Shown: positions 18,801 through 26,798, numbered from the stretch's first letter. The stretch: 64,000 nucleotides of DNA from Methylobacterium radiotolerans JCM 2831 (GCF_000019725.1 NC_010505.1:2731001-2795000), one strand, 5' to 3'. The notes: generated by a model from the letters alone, not told the origin. Translations and numbers: made by a program.

Positions 18801-19599
18801 AGAAGTGCGCGTCGGGGGTGCGGGTCTGGGGCACGTTCGAGCCCCAGAGGATCAGGAAGCCGGAATTGTACCAGTCGGCGCTCTCGGGCACGTCGGTCTG
18901 CTCGCCCCAGGTCTGGGGCGAGGCGGGCGGCAGGTCGCAGTACCAGTCGTAGAAGGACATGCAGACGCCGCCGAGCAGCGATAGGTAGCGGGCTCCGGCG
19001 GCGTAGGAGACCATCGACATGGCGGGGATCGGCGAGAAGCCGAAGACGCGGTCGGGGCCGTGCGCCTTGACCGTGTAGGCGTTGGCCGCCGCGATGATCT
19101 CGTTGACCTCGTCCCAGGTCGCCCGCACGAAGCCGCCGTGGCCGCGCACCGAGGTGTAGGCCTTGCGCCGGACCGGGTTCTCGACGATGTGCGCCCAGGC
19201 TGCGACCGGGGTCATCATGACCCGGGCCTCGCGCCAGAGCTTGAGCAGGCGCGAGCGCACCAGCGGGTGCTTCACCCGGTTGGCTGAGTACAGGTACCAG
19301 GAGTAGCTTGCGCCTCGCGCGCAGCCGCGCGGCTCGTGGTTCGGCAGCTCCGGCCGGGTGCGAGGGTAGTCGGTCTGCTGGGTCTCCCAGGTGACGATCC
19401 CGCCCTTGACGTAGACCTTCCAAGAGCAGGAGCCCGTGCAGTTCACGCCGTGCGTCGAGCGCACGATCTTGTCGTGCTGCCAACGCTTCCGGTAGCCATC
19501 CTCCCAGGACCTGTCCTCGGCCGTGACTATGCCGTGACCATTCGAGAACGTATCGACGTTCTTCCGGAGGAAGGTCAGTCGGTCGAGGAAATGCGACAT
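15841..19599 (-). CDS. narG: Respiratory nitrate reductase alpha subunit NarG
   Basis: Catalytic subunit (1252 aa) carrying bis-MGD molybdenum and the FS0 cluster; reduces nitrate to nitrite in the cytoplasm. MSHFLDRLTF is the normal NarG start; FS0 ligands His50, Cys54 and Cys58 lie in HGVNCTGSC; the Mo-Asp region reads YDWYCDLPPASPQTWGEQ; GFNYYGTVGANRDEF near the end is conserved. The open frame continues 556 codons upstream of ATG 19599, but that part is a shadow of narK2. There is no twin-arginine leader apart from the vestigial N-terminus typical of cytoplasmic NarG. A perfect FNR/FixK box lies 114 bp upstream. Confidence 0.97.
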   Translation of the reverse strand: MSHFLDRLTFLRKNVDTFSNGHGIVTAEDRSWEDGYRKRWQHDKIVRSTHGVNCTGSCSWKVYVKGGIVTWETQQTDYPRTRPELPNHEPRGCARGASYSWYLYSANRVKHPLVRSRLLKLWREARVMMTPVAAWAHIVENPVRRKAYTSVRGHGGFVRATWDEVNEIIAAANAYTVKAHGPDRVFGFSPIPAMSMVSYAAGARYLSLLGGVCMSFYDWYCDLPPASPQTWGEQTDVPESADWYNSGFLILWGSNVPQTRTPDAHFYTEVRYRGAKSVVICPDYSEASKFADMWVSVKQGTDAALGMAMGHVILREFHVDRQVPYFVDYAKRYTDMPMLVRLVRQDGRLVPERFLRASDLDGALGEANNPEWKTLAYDAATGELVAPLGSVGFRWGETGKWNLEARRSDGEAVDLRLSLSGAEDGFEDVAFPYFGNIAHEHFASSDHASVIERRVPVRRLATTEGETLVATVYDLFLANYGLDRGFGGGNVATSFDADEPYTPAWAERITGVPRDQIVTVAREFARNAEKTDGRSMIIIGAAMNHWYHMDMNYRSAINMLVMCGCVGKSGGGWSHYVGQEKLRPQTGWAPLAFGLDWGRPSRQQNSTSAFYAHTDQWRYETLDVKEILSPTAPAGPWDGAMIDYNVRAERMGWLPSAPQLEQNPLGIAAKAAEAGLEPRDYVAKALKSGELRMSCEDPDNPKNWPRNLFVWRSNLLGSSGKGHEYFLKHLLGTSHGVLGKDLGEEGRRKPDEVVWYDEAPEGKLDLLVTLDFRMSTTCVYSDIVLPTATWYEKDDLNTSDMHPFIHPLSAAVDPVWEARSDWNIYKGLAEAFSRVAPEVLGVEKDVVLTPILHDTPAEMAQPFDVADWKTGAVDPIPGKTMPTVTVVERDYPNLYKRFTSLGPLMTKIGNGGKGMGWNTEHEVELLKQLNGVVTEEGPTKGLPRIDTAIDACEVLLMLAPETNGEVAVKAWESLGKATGREHAHLALPKEDEKIRFRDVVAQPRKIISSPIWSGLESEKVCYNACYTNVHELIPWRTLTGRQQLYQDHLWMRAFGEGFCVYRPPVDLKTVKPIQGRVDNGNPEVVLNFITPHQKWGIHSTYSDNLLMLTLNRGGPVVWISENDARKAGIADNDWIDVYNVNGAISARAVVSQRVKDGMCMMYHAQEKIVNTPGSGITGQRGGIHNSVTRVVLKPTHMIGGYAQLSYGFNYYGTVGANRDEFVVIRKMAKVDWLDGPLDEGAGPAGPTLQAAE

Positions 19600-19713
19600 C
19601 GCGCTGGGCTTTCCTGGTCGGCCGCGGCGCGGGCCGCCCGTTTCTGGGCTGCGCTCGGCTCGGCGGCTTCGAATGCTTCCAGGAAAGAGTGGCGGAGCGC
19701 ACGGGTCCGAGCC

Positions 19714-19727
19714 TTGATCTGCATCAA
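19714..19727. promoter_or_regulatory. FixK/FNR-type box before narG
   Basis: TTGATCTGCATCAA has perfect half sites, 114 bp upstream of narG in the 245-bp narK2-narG spacer. It would allow narGHJI transcription independent of narK. Confidence 0.75.
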
Positions 19728-19769
19728 ACGGCGAATTGACCGGCGTCGGCTCGGCCCGCTTGACGCGAA

Positions 19770-19800
19770 CGGCCGGCGGAGGGGCCCCCTCCGCCGGCCG
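19770..19800 (-). terminator. GC-rich inverted repeat after narK2
   Basis: Two 15-base arms (CGGCCGGCGGAGGGG and its complement) meet almost without spacer, forming a very strong hairpin 45 bp past the narK2 stop. No T-run follows, so it may only attenuate readthrough into narG. Confidence 0.5.
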
Positions 19801-19844
19801 CATATGCTCTGATGGTGTGTCAGGTGCCGCCCGCCCCCTTCCTG

Positions 19845-21212
19845 TCAGCAGGGGGTCGCTGCCCCACGGCGCGCGTACATCCACCAGTTCATCACGACGT
19901 TGAGGGCGAAGAACAGTGCGAGACCGTAGAAGATGACGTTCGGGCCGCCGAAGGTCCCGAAGGCCCAGGCGAACAGCATGCCGAAGGCGAACGGGCCGTA
20001 GGCGGCGACCGCGCCGGTGAACCCGATGACACCGCCGGCCTGCCGGGGCGGGAAGATCATCGGCATCTGCTTGAAGGTCGACGCGTTGCCGATGCCCGCG
20101 AAGGCAAAGAGGCCGAGCATGGCGCCGACGAAGTACGGGAAGCTCTCCATCGAGGCCGGAGCGGTGTAGAGCGGAACGAGCGCGGCGCAGACCGCCATGC
20201 CGATGCCTGCGAACAGGGTGACCTTGGCGCCCCCGAGACGGTCCGAGACCGGCCCCGCCATCACGCGCAGGAGCGAGCCGACCAGCGGTCCGAGGAAGGC
20301 GTAGGTCAGCGGCTCCGGGGCGCCCGGCAGGGCCCCGTAGCACTGCTTGATCAGCAGCGGGAACGTGCCGGCAAGCCCGGAGAACGCGCCGAAGGTCATG
20401 ATGTAGAGCGAGGTCATCGCCCAGGTGTGGCGCGAGCGGAAGATGTCCATCTGCTCGCGCATGTTGGCCTTCACCGGCACGCTGCGCAGCGCGACCCACG
20501 CGGCCAGGGCGAAGAGCACGATGAAGGGGATGTAGACCGCGGCGGCGTTGTGCAGCCAGACCTGCCGTTCGATGGCGCCCTTGGTCATGGTCTGCGACTC
20601 TCCCAGCAGCGTGCCGCCCGCGAGGGCGAAGCCGATGACCCAGGGCGTGAGGAACTGGACGACCGACACGCCGAAGTTTCCGACGCCGGCCTGGACGGCG
20701 AGCGCCGTGCCCTGCAGCCGCTTGGGAAAGAACAGGCTGGTCGAGGGCATGAAGGACGAGAAGTTGCCACCGCCGAGGCCGGCCAGGAACGCCAGGACGA
20801 GGAGCGCCCAGTAGGGCGTCGCCGGGTCCTGCACGGCGTAGAACCAGCCGATGGCCGGCACCAGCAGCAACAGGCTCGACAGGGTCACGACGTGCCGGGT
20901 GCCGAACATCGGCGTCAGGAACATGTGCACGAGGCGCAGCGTACCGCCGGCGAGCCCCGGCATGGCGGCGAGCCAGAAGAGCTGTCCGGTGGTGAGCTTG
21001 AACCCGACCGCCGGGAGCGCGACGACCAAGGCGGAGACCATGAACCACACGATGAACGACATGGTCAGGTTGGCGGTGGTGACGCCGAGGGTGCGCCAGG
21101 CGAGGCGGCTGCCGCTCTCGGCCCAGAAGGCCGGGTTTTCGGGTTCCCAGCGCGAGAGCCAGGTGCCGCCCGCGGGGCGGCCAGGCGCGAGGGTTTGCGT
21201 GCCGGCGGTCAT
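19845..21212 (-). CDS. narK2: NarK2-type nitrate/nitrite antiporter
   Basis: Major facilitator protein of 455 aa with twelve membrane segments. The start WLSRWEPENPAFW is typical of NarK2-type carriers that exchange nitrite for nitrate. The nitrate signature regions are GLGGGNFSSFMPSTSLFFPKR near residue 145 and FAFAGIGNASTFKQMPMIFP near residue 365. It follows narK1 with a 55-bp gap; the adjacent NarK1-like and NarK2-like carriers resemble the fused NarK of Paracoccus, here as two genes. Confidence 0.92.
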   Translation of the reverse strand: MTAGTQTLAPGRPAGGTWLSRWEPENPAFWAESGSRLAWRTLGVTTANLTMSFIVWFMVSALVVALPAVGFKLTTGQLFWLAAMPGLAGGTLRLVHMFLTPMFGTRHVVTLSSLLLLVPAIGWFYAVQDPATPYWALLVLAFLAGLGGGNFSSFMPSTSLFFPKRLQGTALAVQAGVGNFGVSVVQFLTPWVIGFALAGGTLLGESQTMTKGAIERQVWLHNAAAVYIPFIVLFALAAWVALRSVPVKANMREQMDIFRSRHTWAMTSLYIMTFGAFSGLAGTFPLLIKQCYGALPGAPEPLTYAFLGPLVGSLLRVMAGPVSDRLGGAKVTLFAGIGMAVCAALVPLYTAPASMESFPYFVGAMLGLFAFAGIGNASTFKQMPMIFPPRQAGGVIGFTGAVAAYGPFAFGMLFAWAFGTFGGPNVIFYGLALFFALNVVMNWWMYARRGAATPC

Positions 21213-21267
21213 GGACGTTGCCTTTCAGTGGGGGAGTGGGACCGGGGCCGTGCCCCGGCAGGGGCAT

Positions 21268-22650
21268 TCACTCGGCCGGGACGCCGATGGGATTCCGGAG
21301 ACCGTCGACGTTGTCGTTCCGACGCGCGCGCAGACGCTCGACCTCGGCCCTGAGGGCCTCGATCTCGGGCAGGTCCTTCGGCTGGCGGAGCTCGGGATGG
21401 GCCCGCTTCTCCTGGGCGCGCACGGCGGCGTGCATCCAGAGGGTGCTCGCCGCCACGATGGCGAAGAGCAGCATGAAGCACGAGGTCCAGACGCCGATCA
21501 GGTCGTTCAGGAACCCGAAGGCGATGGGCAGGACGAAGCCGCCGAGGCCGCCGATTAACCCGACCACGCCGCCCACGGCCCCGACCCGGTCGGGGTAGTA
21601 GACCGGGATGTGCTTGAACACGGCCGCCTTGCCCAGGCTCATGAAGAAGCCGAGGGCGAAGGTCAGCACCGTGAAGGCGATTGGCCCGAGCGCGAGGTCG
21701 AACGAGATCGGCCCACGGATGCCGCTGACCACGTAGTGGGTGGCCGGGTACGCCAGCAGGAAGGTGCAGGCGCAGGAGCCCAGGAAGGTCCAGTACATGA
21801 CCTTGCGGGCGCCGTGGCGGTCCGACAGGCTGCCGCCGAGGATGCGGAAGAGCGAGCCCGGGATCGAGTAGGCGGCGGCGAGCCAGCCGGCAGTGACGAT
21901 GTCCAGCCCGTAGACGCCCGTGTAGTAGCGCGGCAGCCAGAGCGCGAGGGCGACGAACCCGCCGAAGACGAAGAAGTAGTACAGGGCGAAGCGCCAGACC
22001 CGCAGGTCGGCGAGCGGCGCCAGCATCGCCGAGAGCGGCTCGGGCTTTGCACCCGAACGGCGGCGGGCGGCGAGGTCCGGGTCGTCCTTGGTCCCGAGAT
22101 AGAAGACCAGTGCCATCACGACGAGGCCGAGCGACCAGACCTGGGCGACCGCCTTCCAGCCGAGAGCCACCATGACGAGCGGCGCCAGGAACTTCGTCAC
22201 CGCCGCGCCGACGTTGCCGGCCCCGAAGATGCCGAGGGCGGTGCCCTGCCTCTCCTTCGGGAACCACTTGGACACGTAAGTGACGCCGACAGAGAAGACC
22301 CCGCCCGCGAGGCCGACGCCGAGCGCGGCCAGCAGGAAGGTCGGGTAGTCGTAGGCATAGGTGAGGAGGTAGGTGGCGAGGGCCGCCAGCAGCATGGTCG
22401 CGAGTGTGACCAGACGCCCGCCATACTGGTCGGCCCAGATGCCGAGGATGAGGCGTATCAGGGAGCCGGTCAGGATCGGTGTCCCGACCAGGAGGCCGAA
22501 CTGGGCGTCGCTGAGTCCCAGGTCCTTCTTTATCTGCACGCCGATGATCGAGAAGATCGTCCAGGCCGCAAAGCAGGTGGTGAAGGCGAGGGTCGAGAGC
22601 CACAGTGCGCGACGCTGGTCGCGCTTCGGGACGGGGATGGGATCGTGCAT
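21268..22650 (-). CDS. narK1: NarK1-type nitrate:proton symporter
   Basis: MFS transporter of about 460 aa. MHDPIPVPKRDQRRALWLST leads into LAFTTCFAAWTIFSIIGVQI, the usual NarK1 first helix. Nitrate-binding signature regions are GLAGGVFSVGVTYVSKWFPK near residue 115 and FALGFFMSLGKAAVFKHIP near residue 325. It probably starts nitrate uptake before nitrite is available for exchange. ATG 22650 fits the family; a GTG 13 codons upstream is possible. A FixK-type box is 66 bp upstream. Confidence 0.92.
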   Translation of the reverse strand: MHDPIPVPKRDQRRALWLSTLAFTTCFAAWTIFSIIGVQIKKDLGLSDAQFGLLVGTPILTGSLIRLILGIWADQYGGRLVTLATMLLAALATYLLTYAYDYPTFLLAALGVGLAGGVFSVGVTYVSKWFPKERQGTALGIFGAGNVGAAVTKFLAPLVMVALGWKAVAQVWSLGLVVMALVFYLGTKDDPDLAARRRSGAKPEPLSAMLAPLADLRVWRFALYYFFVFGGFVALALWLPRYYTGVYGLDIVTAGWLAAAYSIPGSLFRILGGSLSDRHGARKVMYWTFLGSCACTFLLAYPATHYVVSGIRGPISFDLALGPIAFTVLTFALGFFMSLGKAAVFKHIPVYYPDRVGAVGGVVGLIGGLGGFVLPIAFGFLNDLIGVWTSCFMLLFAIVAASTLWMHAAVRAQEKRAHPELRQPKDLPEIEALRAEVERLRARRNDNVDGLRNPIGVPAE

Positions 22651-22716
22651 GGCACCGGCATCCAGTTCAGGCCGTTCTTGTGCCACCACTGTCCGTGATG
22701 TCGGCTCGTGCCGTAA

Positions 22717-22730
22717 TTGATCCAGCGCAA
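22717..22730. promoter_or_regulatory. FixK/FNR-type box before narK1
   Basis: TTGATCCAGCGCAA (TTGA-N6-GCAA), 66 bp upstream of narK1. The identical 14-mer recurs at 26799, 50066 and 52431. Confidence 0.72.
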
Positions 22731-22791
22731 AGTCAGGGTTGAGCTCGGGAAACCCTTGTCATCGGTGGATACACGGCCTGAAGTGCTGCCC

Positions 22792-22805
22792 TTGATGCAG
22801 ATCAA
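22792..22805. promoter_or_regulatory. FixK/FNR-type box before the narR-like gene
   Basis: TTGATGCAGATCAA has perfect half sites, only 34 bp before the chosen ATG 22840. That close position could mean activation from a leader or autorepression. Confidence 0.7.
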
Positions 22806-22839
22806 TGCGCAGTGCGGGACGGCTCTGGATGCTCGACGC

Positions 22840-23595
22840 ATGAGCGCAAGCACGTCCCGCTTGAAGGTCGAAGAGCCCCGTGACGATGGTCACGGTCCCG
22901 CCATCGGCACGCGTGCCCCGCTATCGCGGTACGCGATGGAACACGCGCTGCCGGCCGGGACGGTCCTGTTCGAGCAGGGCGACGTCCCGAACTTCCAGGT
23001 CGTCCTGGTCTCGGGCTCCGTCCAGCTCTTCGGCCGATCCGCGGACGGGCGCGAGGTGCTGATCGAGGTCGTGCGCGCCCCCGACCTCGTGATCCCCGCG
23101 GCGGTCCTGACCGGCTCGCCATACCTGATGCAGGCGCGCGTACCCGAGCCTTCCAAGTTCCTCCTCGTGCAGGCCGACGTCTTTCGCGAGGCCATCGACC
23201 GTGACCCGCAACTCGCCAAGGCCGTGCTCGGGACGCTCGCGGAGCAGTTCCGCCGCATGGTGCGGCAGACCAAGAACCTGAAGCTGCGCTCGGCGGCCGA
23301 GCGTGTGGGTTGCTACCTGCTCGTCCTGTCGGAGCGGCAGGGCACGCCGGACCGCGCGCTCCTGCCCTACGAGAAGCACGTGATCGCGTCCGAACTCGGC
23401 ATGACGCGGGAATCGTTCTCGCGCGCCCTTAATGCCCTGGCGAAGGCCGGGATCTCGGTAGACGGGCAGGAGGTCACCATCCATGACCGCATCCGGCTCG
23501 CGAAGGCGGCGATCCCCGACCCGATGATCGACCCGCCGGACCCGGACGGCACGGAGAGGCAGGTGCTGGAGCTGATCGGGCGGCTGAGGGGATAG
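22840..23595 (+). CDS. Crp/Fnr-family regulator beside narK (NarR-like)
   Basis: A 251-aa regulator: beta-roll sensor with ALPAGTVLFEQGDVPNFQVV near residue 35 and VLVSGSVQLFGRSADGREV, followed by a winged helix with PYEKHVIASELGMTRESFSR as recognition region. No FNR-type cysteine set is seen. It is divergent from narK1. In Paracoccus a Crp/Fnr protein, NarR, sits upstream of narK and activates nar genes with nitrate or nitrite; position argues for that role, but the ligand cannot be read here. ATG 22840 chosen; earlier in-frame codons run into the regulatory box. Confidence 0.8.
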   Translation: MSASTSRLKVEEPRDDGHGPAIGTRAPLSRYAMEHALPAGTVLFEQGDVPNFQVVLVSGSVQLFGRSADGREVLIEVVRAPDLVIPAAVLTGSPYLMQARVPEPSKFLLVQADVFREAIDRDPQLAKAVLGTLAEQFRRMVRQTKNLKLRSAAERVGCYLLVLSERQGTPDRALLPYEKHVIASELGMTRESFSRALNALAKAGISVDGQEVTIHDRIRLAKAAIPDPMIDPPDPDGTERQVLELIGRLRG

Positions 23596-23631
23596 GGACG
23601 CGAACCGCGCCAAGGGACCGACGTCCCTGTT

Positions 23632-23663
23632 GCCGGCACCGCCCCGTCGAGGGCGGCGCCGGC
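23632..23663. terminator. Bidirectional hairpin between narR-like gene and hmp
   Basis: Arms GCCGGC-A-CCGCCC and GGGCGG-C-GCCGGC flank a six-base loop. It lies between the convergent ends at 23595 and 23671. Confidence 0.6.
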
Positions 23664-23670
23664 CGCTGTG

Positions 23671-24915
23671 TCACGCCGCGAGCCGGGCGTCGTCCTCGGC
23701 CAACTCGTCAGCAGGCCCGAAGAACTCGAAGCGCACGCGCTCGTCGGGGACGCCGGTCCGCCGCAGGCCGTTCACGAGCGAGGCCAGGAACGGCTTTGGC
23801 CCGCACAGGTAGTAGGTCGCCTCGGCCTGGGGCGTGTTCGCGACGAGCCAGCCGGCCGTGATCAGCCCAGCCTCGTCGTAGTGCTCGCCCTGCCGGTCCT
23901 GTGCTTCGGGCTGGGCGTAGAACGTCCGCACGCGGATGTTCGCGTTGCCCGAGGCCGCGGCGGACGCGGCGCCGCGCATCGCGTGCACCCGGCCGTTGAG
24001 GGCCCCGTGCACGTACCACGTCGGCCGGCCGGGGGCCTCCGCCTCGATGGCCGCGAGCATGCTGAGCATGGGGGTCAGGCCGACGCCGCCGCTCACCAGC
24101 ACCACCGGCGCCTCGGACGCGCGGTCGAGGAAGAAGTCACCGGCCGGGGGCGCCGCGCGCAGCACCGTGCCGTAGCGGGCGTGGTCGTGCAGCCAATTCG
24201 ATACGATGCCGGCGGGGGCGCCCGGATGGGCCTCGCGCTTGACGGTGATGCGGTAGGCGCGGTCGTTCGGCGCGCACGAGATCGAGTAGTTGCGCTTGAG
24301 CACGCCGTGGCCGGGCAGGTCGAACAGGAAGCCCAGGTACTGGCCCGGCTCATGGCGCAGCACCGGGGCGCCGTCGACGGGCACCAGCACGAAGGAGCGG
24401 ATGGTCTCGCTCTCCTGCACGACGTTCTCGACGTGGAAGTCGCGCCAACCGTTCCAGCCGCCGGGCTTTGCCGCGAGGTCGCGGTAGATCGCGGCCTCGC
24501 GGCCGATCAGGATCTCGGCCAGGAACCAGTACGCCTCGCCCCAGGCCGCGCAGATCTCGGGCGTCGCCGCGGCGCCGAGCACGTCGCCGATGGCGCCGAG
24601 CAGCGCGTCGGCCACGTGGGGATAGTGCTCGGGTAGGATGTTCAGCGCGACATGCTTCTGCGCGATCCGCTCGACCGCGCTGCCGAGGACGCCCAGGTTG
24701 TCGATGTTGCGGGCGTAGGCCAGCACGGCCTGGGCGAGCGCCTTCGGTTGCGAGCCAGTCTCGCCGTGGTGCGACTGGTTGAAGAGGTCACGGATCTCCG
24801 CGTTCTGGAACAGGCGCTCGTACATGCGCTTCGTGATGGTCAGGCCGTGCGCCTCAAGCGCCGGCACGGTGGCCTTGATGAGCGCGACGGTGGCGGGCGA
24901 TAGCGGGGCGGGCAT
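23671..24915 (-). CDS. hmp: Flavohemoglobin, nitric oxide dioxygenase Hmp
   Basis: Cytoplasmic enzyme (414 aa) turning NO plus oxygen into nitrate with NAD(P)H. The globin domain (1-140) has the distal-side Tyr32 and proximal His88 in IAQKHVALNI. The FAD domain (about 155-265) has RNYSISCAPN; the NAD domain has VSGGVGLTPMLSML near residue 280 and YYLCGPKPFL near residue 375. It diverges from the nsrR remnant. A long dyad and a FixJ-like motif lie in the 95-bp spacer, so control by NO sensing, low oxygen or both is plausible. Confidence 0.95.
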   Translation of the reverse strand: MPAPLSPATVALIKATVPALEAHGLTITKRMYERLFQNAEIRDLFNQSHHGETGSQPKALAQAVLAYARNIDNLGVLGSAVERIAQKHVALNILPEHYPHVADALLGAIGDVLGAAATPEICAAWGEAYWFLAEILIGREAAIYRDLAAKPGGWNGWRDFHVENVVQESETIRSFVLVPVDGAPVLRHEPGQYLGFLFDLPGHGVLKRNYSISCAPNDRAYRITVKREAHPGAPAGIVSNWLHDHARYGTVLRAAPPAGDFFLDRASEAPVVLVSGGVGLTPMLSMLAAIEAEAPGRPTWYVHGALNGRVHAMRGAASAAASGNANIRVRTFYAQPEAQDRQGEHYDEAGLITAGWLVANTPQAEATYYLCGPKPFLASLVNGLRRTGVPDERVRFEFFGPADELAEDDARLAA

Positions 24916-24964
24916 GGACGGGCCTCAAGGAATAGCGACGATGCATCTTATGGCCAGGCTCGTT

Positions 24965-24991
24965 TTAAGGTGCAATCTGTATATACCTTAA
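24965..24991. promoter_or_regulatory. Dyad between hmp and nsrR remnant, likely Rrf2/NsrR-type operator
   Basis: Perfect half sites TTAAGGT and ACCTTAA are separated by 13 bases; the core AAGGT...ACCTT spans 23 bp, the length of NsrR sites. NsrR repression of hmp is well known; here the regulator gene is broken. Confidence 0.5.
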
Positions 24992-25002
24992 GGGGTGTTA
25001 CG
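24986..25002 (-). promoter_or_regulatory. FixJ-like motif upstream of hmp
   Basis: Read on the minus strand it is CGTAACACCCCTTAAGG, nearly identical to the motif before fixK and at the same distance (70 versus 75 bp) from the start codon. It overlaps the right half of the dyad. Confidence 0.4.
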
Positions 25003-25010
25003 GACTAGAC

Positions 25011-25103
25011 ATGCGGCTGACCCGTTTCACCGACTATGCCCTGCGCACCCTGATCTACCTGGGTGCGCGTGAGCCCCTGCAGGGATCCATCGCCGAGATC
25101 GCT
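25011..25103 (+). pseudogene. nsrR: 5' fragment of nsrR (Rrf2 family)
   Basis: The first 31 codons read MRLTRFTDYALRTLIYLGAR... and end at SIAEIA, the standard beginning of NsrR, an Fe-S repressor that senses NO. At about 25101-25108 the sequence changes abruptly to another gene in a different frame; the frame from ATG 25011 ends at 25223 without any Rrf2 features. The recognition part of the winged helix and the three cluster cysteines are gone. The divergent partner hmp and an NsrR-length operator remain. Confidence 0.8.
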
Positions 25104-25719
25104 ACTCTGGGTCAACAACGCCAACGGCGAGCCGACGGAGATGCCGCAGTGGATGGCGCTCACCGGCCAGACCCACGTGCAGATGCAGGGCCTGGGCTGG
25201 CTGGACGCCATCCATCCCGATGACCGGGCGCGGACGCATGCGGCCTGGACGACGGCGGTCGAGCACACCGCCCCCTACAACACGGATTACCGCATCCTGT
25301 GCGCGGACGGGATCTACCGCTGGTTCAACGCCCGCGGCGCCCCCGTGCTGAACCGCGACGGCTCGGTGCGCGAGTGGGTCGGCGTGTGCCTCAACGTACC
25401 GGGACGGAACCGGTACGGTGCCTCGACGCCGGCGATGACGACGGCGACGCCTCCGTCGCCCGGAGCCGTGCCTGTCGTGGCGGAGGAGACCCTGACCGCG
25501 GCGCAGGTCCGCGCCGCGCGCGGCCTGGCCTGCCTGTCGAAGGAGGAACTGGCCGGGCTGGCAAACGTGTCGGTCTCGACCCTCAACCGGCTGGAGGACG
25601 CCGAGTCCCCGGTCCGGCCCCGGTACGAGACGGTCCTGGCCGTGCGGCGTGCCCTGGAGGACGCCGGGGTCGTGTTCACCTTCGAGCCCTGGGCGAAGCC
25701 GGGCGTGCGCGAGGCCTGA
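25104..25719 (+). pseudogene. 5'-truncated PAS and XRE-type HTH gene
   Basis: The reading frame entering at the junction begins LWVNNANGEPTEMPQWMALTG, which is the interior of a PAS fold; the usual N-terminal strand is missing. The PAS/PAC continues through GWLDAIHPDDRARTHAAW and YRWFNARGAPVLNRDG. After a linker, a helix-turn-helix follows (VRAARGLACLSKEELAGLAN, VSVSTLNRLE), like single-domain XRE regulators. No start codon of its own is visible except a GTG inside the nsrR part (25063). Possibly a translated fusion from an internal start; more likely a deletion remnant. Confidence 0.65.
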
Positions 25720-25832
25720 CGTGCGGCCCCAGACGGGAAGCGTTAGAAGCGGGATCCGGGCTCCTCCGCCTGGTACCGGTCCGAAGACGACCGCGCCGGT
25801 GCCCAGCCGCCGGCCGAGGGAAACGCCGGTCC

Positions 25833-25851
25833 CACACACTTGGCGTGTGTG
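25833..25851. terminator. Hairpin between convergent genes
   Basis: CACACAC and GTGTGTG arms with a TTGGC loop in the 164-bp gap between the PAS/XRE remnant and the Usp gene. No T-run; weak candidate. Confidence 0.3.
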
Positions 25852-25883
25852 CAGGTGCCGTGACGCCCGCGTAAACCTATCGG

Positions 25884-26744
25884 TCAGTGCGCCAGGAACA
25901 GGGGCACCGGACTGCGCGCAAGTAGCGACTGGGTCACGCCGCCGAGGAACCACTCCTGCAGGCGGGAATGCCGGTAGGCGCCCATCACCAGCATGTCCGC
26001 GCGGAACAGGCCGGCCTCGGTCCTGAGCGCCTCGGCAACGTCGTCCACCACTGGTAGGTCGTTTACCGAGACCCTGACGCCGTGGCGCGCGAGATGCGGG
26101 GCGAACTCGGCGCCCGCAACCGACACCGCCAGGTCCTTCTCGCCGACGACGGACACGATCTCGACCGCCTCGGCTGCGCGCAGAATCGGGAGCGCGTCGT
26201 TCGCAGCCCGCGCGGCCTGGGCACTGCCGTCCCAGGCGACGACCACCCGCCGCGCGCAGAACGATGCGCGGCCCGGCGGCACCACGATGAGCGGGCGACC
26301 GCTCCCGAACAGAAGCCCGTCGATCAGGTCGCGGTCGAGATCGACTTCCCTCGTCTCCGCGTCGAGGACCGTCAGGTCGGCGAGCCGAGAGCGGGCGGTG
26401 AGCCGTGCGATCAGGTCCGGGTAGGCGAGCGCAGGCGCCTCGGTCGTACAGGTCACGCCCGCATTGGCAGCATCCCCGGCTACGCGTTCGGCAACGGCCT
26501 CCGCGAGTATGCGCAAGCGCCGGTTCTCGCCCGCGACAATGTCGTTGACGAACCCCAATCCCGCACCGGCGACCATGGTCAGGCGACGCGCGGCCGATTG
26601 CACGGTGAGGTGGGCGCCCGCCGCGGCGGCGAGCGAGAGGCCGTAGCCGAGCGCCGCCTCGGCCTCGTCGCCGCGGCCCTCCTCGGTGACGGCAACCAGG
26701 ATGTCGCGAAACGCAGCGAGTGGGGTTGAGGACGGGCGGGACAT
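25884..26744 (-). CDS. Tandem universal stress protein (UspA family)
   Basis: 286 aa with two Usp-like halves. The N-terminal half (ILVAVTEEGRGDEAE) is degenerate; the C-terminal half (RRVVVAWDGSAQAARAANDAL near residue 165) ends with MGAYRHSRLQEWFLGGVTQSLL, the G-x2-G-x9-G-S/T-like ATP-binding segment. Cytoplasmic, role in survival under energy or oxygen limitation. It begins 54 bp from a FixK-type box. Compared with the other four Usp proteins here, it has Arg for the second Gly in GAYGHS, so nucleotide binding may be weakened. Confidence 0.88.
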   Translation of the reverse strand: MSRPSSTPLAAFRDILVAVTEEGRGDEAEAALGYGLSLAAAAGAHLTVQSAARRLTMVAGAGLGFVNDIVAGENRRLRILAEAVAERVAGDAANAGVTCTTEAPALAYPDLIARLTARSRLADLTVLDAETREVDLDRDLIDGLLFGSGRPLIVVPPGRASFCARRVVVAWDGSAQAARAANDALPILRAAEAVEIVSVVGEKDLAVSVAGAEFAPHLARHGVRVSVNDLPVVDDVAEALRTEAGLFRADMLVMGAYRHSRLQEWFLGGVTQSLLARSPVPLFLAH

Positions 26745-26798
26745 GCGGGCTCCGGGTGACCAGGTCGCCTCAGTCTCGGCCGGCGCGGCCGACGTGCC

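Noticed and set aside
15841..21267. 1808-residue frame as a fused NarG
   Set aside because: The region above 19599 is antisense-frame noise of narK2; NarG has its normal start at 19599 and a promoter box just upstream.
22717..22839. Upstream extension of the narR-like protein to 22717
   Set aside because: It would translate through both FixK-type boxes; ATG 22840 leaves them as promoter DNA.
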